DNA from: Actinomycetota bacterium
GTDB taxonomy: Bacteria > Actinomycetota > Acidimicrobiia > Acidimicrobiales > Ilumatobacteraceae
Assembly (NCBI GenBank): GCA_009703055.1
Contig: WLGW01000005.1
Span: forward strand, 1-47,692
Length of the DNA: 47,692 nt
Reading direction: 5' to 3'
Shown here in pieces: positions 8,126 through 13,926 of the stretch. Made by a program: the position numbers and the translations under genes. The notes below the pieces were generated by a model. The model was not told where the DNA came from. It saw nothing but the letters and a program-made list of their open reading frames with translations, and searched no databases. Numbering within the stretch: the stretch's first letter is position 1; every line of letters starts with the position of its first letter.

Positions 8126-9463
8126 TTGGTACTCGCTTCTGGCTATTTCGTCACGTCTTCACTCGCAACACGTGTGACTCCGGTTGAGAGTGGCTCCATT
8201 GCACAACAACCGAAGTTTTCAGTGCTGTCAGCACGTCGGACGCCAAACACATTGTCGAACGACACACGACTTGGCGGTTTACGTCGTTCATTAACTGGAC
8301 TACAAAATCGAGTTCCATCAGCCGGCTGTCTCACTGTCGAATGGTTGGGTCAGTCATTGGCCAATGTGCGAGGCGAGAAGCTATTGATTCCTGCATCTGC
8401 TGTGAAAGTACTGACAGCAGCAACAGCGCTTGAAGTTCTCGGGAGCTCATTCACGTACAAGACAGAGATTCTCGCGACAAAGACTGCTCAACCGGGTGTC
8501 GTTACTGATTTGTTCTTTGTTGGCGGTGGGGATCCGGTCATTGTTCGTAACGAATACGTTGCAACGGAAAAGTACAAGACCTTCAACGGAACGTCCTTGG
8601 AGACACTGGCCGATCAGATTGTCGCAACGGGCATCCGAACGGTCTCAGGTTCGATTGTAGGAATTGATTCTCGTTACGACGATAAGCGCTTCGTGGACAT
8701 TTGGCCAACAGAATTTCGTTTCACTGAATCGGGCCCGCTAGGTGCTTTGCTCGTTAACGACGGAGTAGTCGTCGGGGAGCCCGTTAAGCCAGACGACCCG
8801 GCACTTGCTGCGGCGTCAGAGTTGCGAACAATGCTGATTGCACGGGGAGTGTCTGTCACGGGAACAGTCCGTCATGATGCTTCTCTTCCGAGCGATGCAA
8901 CTCCCGTCACGACGATTTCTTCATCACCGCTTCCGCTTGTTCTTCGTGAGATGCTCGTCAACAGCGATAACAACACTGCAGAGATGGTCTTGAAAGAAAT
9001 CGGCTTCAACAAGTTGAAGTCCGGTTCGTCTGCTGCAGGTCTCGAAGTAGTGAAGCAGTATTTCGCTGACAAGAAAATCACTCCACTTCCGTCTCTTGCT
9101 GACGGTTCTGGTCTCTCGGGTTCAAACCAAGCGTCGTGTCAGTCATTTATGGCCCTCTTGAACTCGCAAGCGGCTCAGTTGGCTCCTTTGCTGGCTATTG
9201 CAGGAACCACAGGGACACTGACATCGGCGTTCGAAGATTCTCCGATGAATGGTCGTCTCCTTGGTAAGACCGGGACTCTGTCGGGAGTCAAGTCTCTCGT
9301 GGGATATCTGCCCGTTGAAGGCGGTCAGCCAGTGGTCTTTGCTTTCATCATGAACGCCAGCGGTATTGACAACAAGACTGCGTACCGGCCCTTGTGGGAC
9401 GCGCTGGGCGATGCTCTGAATAAGGCCAAATCAACGCCCAGAGCGGACCAACTAGCCCCGTAA
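8126..9463 (+). CDS. dacB: D-alanyl-D-alanine carboxypeptidase/endopeptidase, PBP4 (S13) family; start uncertain
   Basis: This is a periplasm-side peptidoglycan hydrolase of family S13 that trims or cleaves peptide cross-links. The three active-site motifs are in order: SAVK (SxxK, Ser about residue 91 from the TTG), SDN within LVNSDNNTAEMVLKEIG, and KTG in RLLGKTGTLSG. The N-terminus holds a hydrophobic segment. The start is problematic. TTG 8126 gives MVLASGYFVTSSLAT with no basic head, while the in-frame sequence just upstream reads KKSSSSGRRRAKDPVKVV, a perfect basic n-region, yet no ATG, GTG or TTG lies between it and the in-frame stop at 7994. An AGGAG at 8034-8038 precedes a GTT codon at 8045. 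The gene follows the acyl-CoA synthetase closely. Confidence 0.9.
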   Translation: MVLASGYFVTSSLATRVTPVESGSIAQQPKFSVLSARRTPNTLSNDTRLGGLRRSLTGLQNRVPSAGCLTVEWLGQSLANVRGEKLLIPASAVKVLTAATALEVLGSSFTYKTEILATKTAQPGVVTDLFFVGGGDPVIVRNEYVATEKYKTFNGTSLETLADQIVATGIRTVSGSIVGIDSRYDDKRFVDIWPTEFRFTESGPLGALLVNDGVVVGEPVKPDDPALAAASELRTMLIARGVSVTGTVRHDASLPSDATPVTTISSSPLPLVLREMLVNSDNNTAEMVLKEIGFNKLKSGSSAAGLEVVKQYFADKKITPLPSLADGSGLSGSNQASCQSFMALLNSQAAQLAPLLAIAGTTGTLTSAFEDSPMNGRLLGKTGTLSGVKSLVGYLPVEGGQPVVFAFIMNASGIDNKTAYRPLWDALGDALNKAKSTPRADQLAP

Positions 9464-9509
9464 TCAGCCTGTGGATAACTTGCGCACTCTGGCGTAGGAT
9501 GATTCGTCC

Positions 9510-9848
9510 ATGGTGAAGCCTCCTCCTTTCCGCAAGCGTCTGACGCCGACTGACCAGGTCACAGACCTCGTCGAGTCCGTTAAGTCCTATGCGCGGCAAG
9601 AGACCTTGGGGCCACTCAAGGGCGCTGCTCGATGGCTCGGTATGGGCACTGCAGCCGCTAGCTCGCTCGGGCTTTCCATGGTTTTCCTTGCTCTTGCAGT
9701 ACTGCGATTGAGTCAAGACCTTGGCGGAACCACACTCGACGGTTCTTGGTCATTTCTGCATTACTTCTTCACATTGATCGTTATCTCGCTTCTCGTGTGG
9801 CTGTCCTTCAGTCGAATTTCCCAGAGAAGCCTGGCGAAAGGGGAATAA
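9510..9848 (+). CDS. Small membrane protein, actinobacterial holin-X/DUF-like
   Basis: A 112-aa protein with a polar basic head (KPPPFRKRLTPTDQVTDLVESVKSYARQE) and two hydrophobic segments (about 45-68 and 83-103). It resembles the putative actinobacterial Holin-X/phage holin superfamily III proteins found as single chromosomal genes, which have no proven lytic role. It is first of a run of small proteins ending in trmI (gaps of 2 and 3 nt, then a 4-nt overlap). ATG 9510 has TAGGAT 9 nt upstream. Function is unknown; I infer only membrane location. Confidence 0.8.
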   Translation: MVKPPPFRKRLTPTDQVTDLVESVKSYARQETLGPLKGAARWLGMGTAAASSLGLSMVFLALAVLRLSQDLGGTTLDGSWSFLHYFFTLIVISLLVWLSFSRISQRSLAKGE

Positions 9849-9850
9849 CC

Positions 9851-10060
9851 ATGTCTGATACTCCACGTGTGTCCCGCGAGGACCTTGAGACCAAGTTTCG
9901 CGCACTGCAAGCCGACATTCAAGGTCGTGCAGCCGACAAAAAGCAGTCCATGGTTGCAATCGGTAGTGCCGCCGGTGCGGTGATCGTTCTGCTGGCGTAT
10001 TTGTTCGGTCGTCGCGGTGGGCGCAAGAGCGGATCACGCGTTGAATTTCGTAGGTTCTAA
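9851..10060 (+). CDS. Small single-pass membrane protein, 69 aa
   Basis: The ORF track extends this frame to 9746, but the real start is most likely ATG 9851, 2 nt after the previous stop with GGGGAATAACC in front. The protein has a charged soluble N-terminus (SREDLETKFRALQADIQGRAADKK), one hydrophobic helix (SMVAIGSAAGAVIVLLAYLFG) and a strongly basic C-tail (RRGGRKSGSRVEFRRF). The basic tail after the helix should stay cytoplasmic. Similar tiny proteins occur in actinobacteria upstream of trmI, as far as I can recall. No function can be assigned. Confidence 0.75.
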   Translation: MSDTPRVSREDLETKFRALQADIQGRAADKKQSMVAIGSAAGAVIVLLAYLFGRRGGRKSGSRVEFRRF

Positions 10061-10063
10061 TTC

Positions 10064-10267
10064 ATGTTCACCCTCTTTTCCTGGGGTGCTCGAAAGATTC
10101 TCAGTGGTCAGTCCGCAAAGCGACTGTGGGTTCGCCGTCTTCTCTTCCTTCTCACTGTTCTTCGCTGGATACACCAACGCTTGAATAACAAAGCATCTCG
10201 CATTGCCCTCAAACGAGGCGAATCCCTGTACATCAGTATTCAAAAGAACGGAGGCGCTCCGCAATGA
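10064..10267 (+). CDS. Small basic protein, 67 aa
   Basis: The 67-aa protein starts at ATG 10064, 3 nt after the preceding stop, and its last codons overlap the trmI start (ATGA). It is rich in Arg, Lys and Leu, with a moderately hydrophobic stretch (LWVRRLLFLLTVLRWI) that could be an amphipathic or short membrane helix. No family recognised. Its position between two coupled genes supports it as a real gene, probably made in step with TrmI. Confidence 0.7.
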   Translation: MFTLFSWGARKILSGQSAKRLWVRRLLFLLTVLRWIHQRLNNKASRIALKRGESLYISIQKNGGAPQ

Positions 10268-11034
10268 GTCCTATTTTTCTCGATGGTGAAAAAGCCCTTT
10301 TCATCGACTCAAAGAAGCGCCGATATCTGGTCACATTAAATGTTGAAGGTGAGTTTCACAGCCACTCTGGCTTCGTTCCCCACACGAGCATCATCGGAAA
10401 GAAACCAGGCATCGTTGCCGAAACCACAAAGGGTGCGAAATACATCGTTCTTCGGCCGACGTTGGAGGACTTTGTCATCGAGATGCCACGCGGCGCTCAA
10501 GTGATCTACCCCAAGGACCTTGCACCGATGTGCATGTTGGGCGACATCTATCCAGGTGCACGCGTATTCGAGACAGGTATCGGATCCGGTGCACTCTCAA
10601 TGACAATGCTTCGATGGGGAGCCCACATCACCGGACTTGAACTGCGAGAAGACTTCCTGAATCGGGCAGTGAATAACGTGAAATCCTTCCTCGGAGAAGA
10701 CGCACTCTCTCGTTATGACGTCAGCCTTGGAGATAGCTACGAAGATTGCCCAGAGGGGGAGTTTGATCGCGTCATGCTTGATCTTCCGGAGCCTTGGCGC
10801 GTCACACCCACTGCAGAGAAAATTCTCGTACCAGGTGGATTAATGGTCGCGTATACGCCGTCAATTACACAAGCAGTACAGGTTCGTGAGTCGATGGGAA
10901 AGGGCTGGGTAGATCAACGAACCCTGGAAGTACTTCATCGCACCTGGCACATTGAGGGCATGGCAGTACGACCTGACCATCGAATGGTCGCTCATACAGC
11001 GTTTCTTACGGTTTCGCGCTTCGTCGGCGCGTAA
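10264..11034 (+). CDS. trmI: tRNA (adenine(58)-N1)-methyltransferase
   Basis: A 256-aa SAM-dependent enzyme that makes m1A58 in the T-loop of tRNAs. The N-terminal small beta domain (MSPIFLDGEKALFID..KRRYLVTL, HSGFVPHTSIIGKKPG) is typical of TrmI. RPTLEDFVIEMPRGAQVIYPKDL follows, and the SAM-binding motif I is VFETGIGSGALSMTML. The catalytic-core motif MLDLPEPWRV is present. Length matches Mycobacterium TrmI. The start overlaps the previous gene by 4 nt. In many actinobacteria trmI opens the Pup-proteasome neighbourhood; here the next gene is a ferredoxin and no proteasome gene follows. Confidence 0.94.
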   Translation: MSPIFLDGEKALFIDSKKRRYLVTLNVEGEFHSHSGFVPHTSIIGKKPGIVAETTKGAKYIVLRPTLEDFVIEMPRGAQVIYPKDLAPMCMLGDIYPGARVFETGIGSGALSMTMLRWGAHITGLELREDFLNRAVNNVKSFLGEDALSRYDVSLGDSYEDCPEGEFDRVMLDLPEPWRVTPTAEKILVPGGLMVAYTPSITQAVQVRESMGKGWVDQRTLEVLHRTWHIEGMAVRPDHRMVAHTAFLTVSRFVGA

Positions 11035-11037
11035 GCA

Positions 11038-11283
11038 TCAGACTTCGATGAAGATGCACTCGCCGGGGCATTCCTCGGCGGATTCGACAACTGCGTCCAT
11101 GCGGCTGTCTGGAAAGTTTGCGAGGCCATCAGCGCCCTGTGCATTGCCCTTAGCGGTGGCGTACACCGTGTCGCCTTCCTTCACGTAAGCGAGGCCGTCG
11201 TCGAGAAGTGTGAAAACGTCGGGAGCGATCTCTTCACAGAGTCCGTCACCGGTGCACAGGTCTTGGTCGATCCATACCTTCAT
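11038..11283 (-). CDS. Ferredoxin, [3Fe-4S] single-cluster type
   Basis: An 81-aa acidic ferredoxin of the actinobacterial P450-type family (PF13459/PF13370-like). It has MKVWIDQDLCTGDGLCEEIAPDVFTLLDDG at the N-terminus and VESAEECPGECIFIEV at the C-terminus, with the first two cluster cysteines spaced CX5C and the third in CP. This CxGxGxC pattern lacks the fourth ligand of 4Fe-4S proteins, though the extra Cys in CPGEC is unusual. It would donate electrons to an oxygenase or other redox enzyme. It converges on trmI with only 3 nt between stops. An AAGGGAC just upstream may serve as SD. Confidence 0.88.
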   Translation of the reverse strand: MKVWIDQDLCTGDGLCEEIAPDVFTLLDDGLAYVKEGDTVYATAKGNAQGADGLANFPDSRMDAVVESAEECPGECIFIEV

Positions 11284-11453
11284 TTGGGAAGTCCCTTCGT
11301 CAAGTCGCCGTTGTGGCTTCTATGGCTGGCCCCTCTCGGGGTACCAAAACAATACACGCAAGCCCCCATTTGAACGACTTCACCCCGAGAGGGATGGTTG
11401 TATTCCTTGCCACATCAACTTCGCGGACTGCTTGCAACTAGGTTTGATGCCTC

Positions 11454-12065
11454 ATGGAAGAGTCGGACCAAGAATTATCGGACGTATTGTCCGAAGAGTC
11501 ACAGAGGCAGAGCCCTGGTCGGGTGCTTCGTGACTGGATTCTCGTGGTCGTCATCGCCCTCGGGGCCGCTCTCCTCGTCCGCGTGTATGTCCTCCAGCAG
11601 TTCTACATCAGTGGGCCTTCCATGGAGACAACATTGTTGGAGAACAATCGCGTCCTTGTGAACAAGCTTTCGTATCGCCTACACGACGTCCACCGCAAGG
11701 ATGTCGTTGTCTTTGATCGCATTACGACGAGCGGTGGGGTCATTGCCCATGATGACTTAATCAAACGAGTCATCGGTATTGAAGGCGACACGGTGGAGAT
11801 CAAAAACTGCAAAGTGTTTGTCAATGCCAAAGAAATTGAAGAGCCGTACCTAGATAAGCAAGTTCTCGCGTTGCCGAATGCTGTGGAACGCTGTCGAGTG
11901 ATTGACATGAAGCCAATAACGGTTCCGAAAGATCAACTGTTTGTGATGGGCGACAATCGACCCGAGTCTTTTGATAGCCGCAGCTTTGGAACTATTCCAA
12001 AACACTTGGTTGTCGGACGTGCCTTTGCCATTGTGTGGCCGTTTAGCCGTATTGCTGCGCTCTAG
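11454..12065 (+). CDS. lepB: Signal peptidase I
   Basis: The 203-aa membrane-anchored serine protease removes signal peptides from exported proteins. It has a soluble N-terminus of about 25 residues, one membrane helix (DWILVVVIALGAALLVRVYVL), then box B with the catalytic serine (YISGPSMETTL, Ser about 56), box C (RVLVNKLSY), box D with the general-base lysine (DLIKRVIGIEGDTV, Lys about 104) and box E (VMGDNRPESFDSRSFG). The family is complete and of normal length. TAGGTT lies 9 nt before the ATG. The stop abuts the stop of the convergent GDPD gene with zero spacing. Confidence 0.96.
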   Translation: MEESDQELSDVLSEESQRQSPGRVLRDWILVVVIALGAALLVRVYVLQQFYISGPSMETTLLENNRVLVNKLSYRLHDVHRKDVVVFDRITTSGGVIAHDDLIKRVIGIEGDTVEIKNCKVFVNAKEIEEPYLDKQVLALPNAVERCRVIDMKPITVPKDQLFVMGDNRPESFDSRSFGTIPKHLVVGRAFAIVWPFSRIAAL

Positions 12066-12797
12066 TTAGAGCCTCGGAACATGACCGATGACTTGGTCGT
12101 AGGACTCCACCAGTCGATCAACATGATCGCTGTAAATTCCATCGAGACCCATCAGCAATCCTTTGCTCAGAGCTGTTGGAAATTGTGCATCCCAGCCAAA
12201 AGCTTGGACATTGAATCGATGCATCATTGTGACAAGCCCGCCGTTCCAGTCACTGATGTGCATGTTGAGAACATCGATGCCTTTGTTTGCGAGTAACGCA
12301 GCACGCATCTCTGGTCCATCTTTGAGACGTTGAAGGCGAGTCGAGTCCACGACTTTGACGTCGTGATGACGATCTCGAATTGCGAAACACTCAGCACTTT
12401 TCCAGTGACAGACAAATAAGCGACTGAGATCGAAAGCGCATTCCTTTGCAACTGAGACCAAACCATCTGTCGCTCTCTCGTCTTTGATGTCGACACTGAA
12501 GCTGAAGTTCGTACCACATGAGTCAAAAAATTCGCCCACAGTAGGAATGTGACTCGGGAGTCCTTGTCGCGTCACATCAGAGATAAGTCTTTTCCGAGCA
12601 CGAGATCGAACAACTCCGTCATGGTCAAGGACGACCTCTCCATCAGACGTCATCCACACATCGCTTTCGAGGCCGTTGGCTCCCAGTTTCAGGGCTAACT
12701 GGAATGCCTCGATAGTGTTCTCTCGCGCATGAGCGCGAGCACCACGATGGGCAAAAGCCAGGGGTTCATCAACAAGAGAGGGAAGACGCTGCTGCAC
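12066..12797 (-). CDS. Glycerophosphodiester phosphodiesterase family protein
   Basis: A 243-aa GDPD-type TIM-barrel enzyme that would hydrolyse glycerophosphodiesters to glycerol-3-phosphate and an alcohol. It shows AHRGARAHARENTIEAFQLAL (HRG and E-N-T), GLESDVWMTSDGEVVLDHDGVV (metal and catalytic His region), FSVDIKD and the late DGIYSDHVDRL segment. No signal peptide is seen, so it is probably cytosolic. The GTG start lies 6 nt after TAGTCT on the minus strand. It is divergent from tatB with only 36 nt between the starts. A second GDPD lies at the right edge. Confidence 0.9.
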   Translation of the reverse strand: MQQRLPSLVDEPLAFAHRGARAHARENTIEAFQLALKLGANGLESDVWMTSDGEVVLDHDGVVRSRARKRLISDVTRQGLPSHIPTVGEFFDSCGTNFSFSVDIKDERATDGLVSVAKECAFDLSRLFVCHWKSAECFAIRDRHHDVKVVDSTRLQRLKDGPEMRAALLANKGIDVLNMHISDWNGGLVTMMHRFNVQAFGWDAQFPTALSKGLLMGLDGIYSDHVDRLVESYDQVIGHVPRL

Positions 12798-12803
12798 GCA
12801 TGA

Positions 12804-12809
12804 AGACTA
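12804..12809 (-). promoter_or_regulatory. -10 box of the GDPD gene
   Basis: TAGTCT, then TCATGC, then GTG 12797 on the minus strand. It lies only 12 bp from the oppositely oriented tatB -10 box. Confidence 0.55.
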
Positions 12810-12821
12810 GATGGGCGGTTC

Positions 12822-12827
12822 TACAAT
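12822..12827 (+). promoter_or_regulatory. -10 box of tatB
   Basis: TACAAT followed by 6 nt (GAGAGG) and GTG 12834. The purine-rich spacer looks like an SD but is too close to the start to act as one. Confidence 0.55.
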
Positions 12828-12833
12828 GAGAGG

Positions 12834-13163
12834 GTGTTCAACTTCAGTGGCAGCGAGATTGTTTTCCTGCTCATTGTGGGTCTTGTTGTCCTTGGGCCCG
12901 AACGCCTTCCCACTGTGATTCGCCAGATTGGGAAGATCTATGGAGACCTGCGTCGAGCCACCCAGGGGTTAGAGAAAGAGTTGCTCGAAACCTTCGACGA
13001 GCCCCTAAAAGACTTCCGCTCCACTGCAGATGAAATTCGTGCCGGATTCGGGCAGGTTGACCTAGAGCCAACACCACCGATGCGCCCTGAACAGGCGCAG
13101 TCCTTGACACCAGAAGAACTTGAAGCAATTCCATCTGAAACATCAGAGACGACAGATGAATAA
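12834..13163 (+). CDS. tatB: Sec-independent translocase subunit TatB (TatA/B family)
   Basis: The 109-aa protein has the TatA/B plan: a short N-terminal membrane helix (MFNFSGSEIVFLLIVGLVVLGPERLP), an amphipathic helix (TVIRQIGKIYGDLRRATQGLEKELLETF) and an acidic disordered tail. The Glu near position 8 and the GPERLP hinge match TatB better than TatA. It works with TatC to recognise and export folded twin-arginine proteins. It overlaps tatC by 8 nt, and tatB-tatC-helY matches the Mycobacterium gene order. No separate tatA is seen in the window, so this one may serve both roles. Confidence 0.92.
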   Translation: MFNFSGSEIVFLLIVGLVVLGPERLPTVIRQIGKIYGDLRRATQGLEKELLETFDEPLKDFRSTADEIRAGFGQVDLEPTPPMRPEQAQSLTPEELEAIPSETSETTDE

Positions 13164-13926
13164 TTCCTCGTCACCACCAGAAACAGTGATGCCCCTGATG
13201 GAGCACCTACGCGAATTGCGCACACGTATCATTCGAAGCCTGCTTGCTGTCGCTGTCAGCACCATTGTCATTCTTGCTCTGTACGACCCTGTGAAGAATT
13301 TTCTCACAAAGCCGTACCGAGATTTGTGCAACCAAAGACCTGAATTCAAATGCGATGGGTCATTGTTTGCATTGGGACCCCTTGATGGATTCTCTGCTCG
13401 TATGCGCATATGTGCGTACGGTGGTCTCGTTCTCGCACTGCCGATTGTGTTGTGGCAGATATGGCGCTTCATTGTTCCCGCACTGTCGCGCAAAGAAAAG
13501 CAATACGCCGGTCCATTTATCGCGTCGTCCATTGTTTTGTTCATCGTTGGTTGCTCCCTGGCGTACTGGACTCTGAATAAGGCATTGGAATTTCTCATCA
13601 CGTGGTCAGGCACTGATGTCACACAGAGTTATCAAATTACGAAGTATGTGTCTCTTGTGGTTCTCATGATGCTGGCTTTTGGCATTGGTTTCCTAAGCCC
13701 TGTTCTCATCGTCTTTTTGCAACTGGTCGGTGCAGTTCGCCCAAAGACACTGATTAAACAATGGCGATTTGCAATCTTGGGGATCTTTGTCGCGGCGGCA
13801 GTCATCACACCTTCTGGTGACCCATTCAGCATGATGGCGCTCGCAGTCCCTCTCACAATCCTTTATTTGATCGCTGTGCTCATTGGTTGGCTTCTGACAC
13901 GACGTCGAACATCGGCTGTCTCATGA
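13156..13926 (+). CDS. tatC: Sec-independent protein translocase TatC
   Basis: The multi-spanning TatC subunit forms the twin-arginine signal receptor. The ORF track begins at 13120, but ATG 13156 (256 aa), overlapping the tatB stop, gives the normal N-terminus: MNNSSSPPETVMPLMEHLRELRTRIIRSLLAV. The EHLxELRxR motif is the TatC hallmark for signal recognition. About six hydrophobic helices follow, with the conserved periplasmic loops (DGFSARMRICAYGGLVLALPIVLWQIWRF and AFGIGFLSPVL). The stop overlaps the helicase start (ATGA). Confidence 0.95.
   Translation: MNNSSSPPETVMPLMEHLRELRTRIIRSLLAVAVSTIVILALYDPVKNFLTKPYRDLCNQRPEFKCDGSLFALGPLDGFSARMRICAYGGLVLALPIVLWQIWRFIVPALSRKEKQYAGPFIASSIVLFIVGCSLAYWTLNKALEFLITWSGTDVTQSYQITKYVSLVVLMMLAFGIGFLSPVLIVFLQLVGAVRPKTLIKQWRFAILGIFVAAAVITPSGDPFSMMALAVPLTILYLIAVLIGWLLTRRRTSAVS

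Noticed and set aside
9510-9848. Prophage or lysis cassette suggested by a holin-like protein
   Set aside because: No endolysin, integrase or structural phage gene nearby; the holin-X family occurs as ordinary chromosomal genes in actinobacteria.
13143-13622. Minus-strand ORF of 159 aa
   Set aside because: Antisense to tatC, with no recognisable domain.
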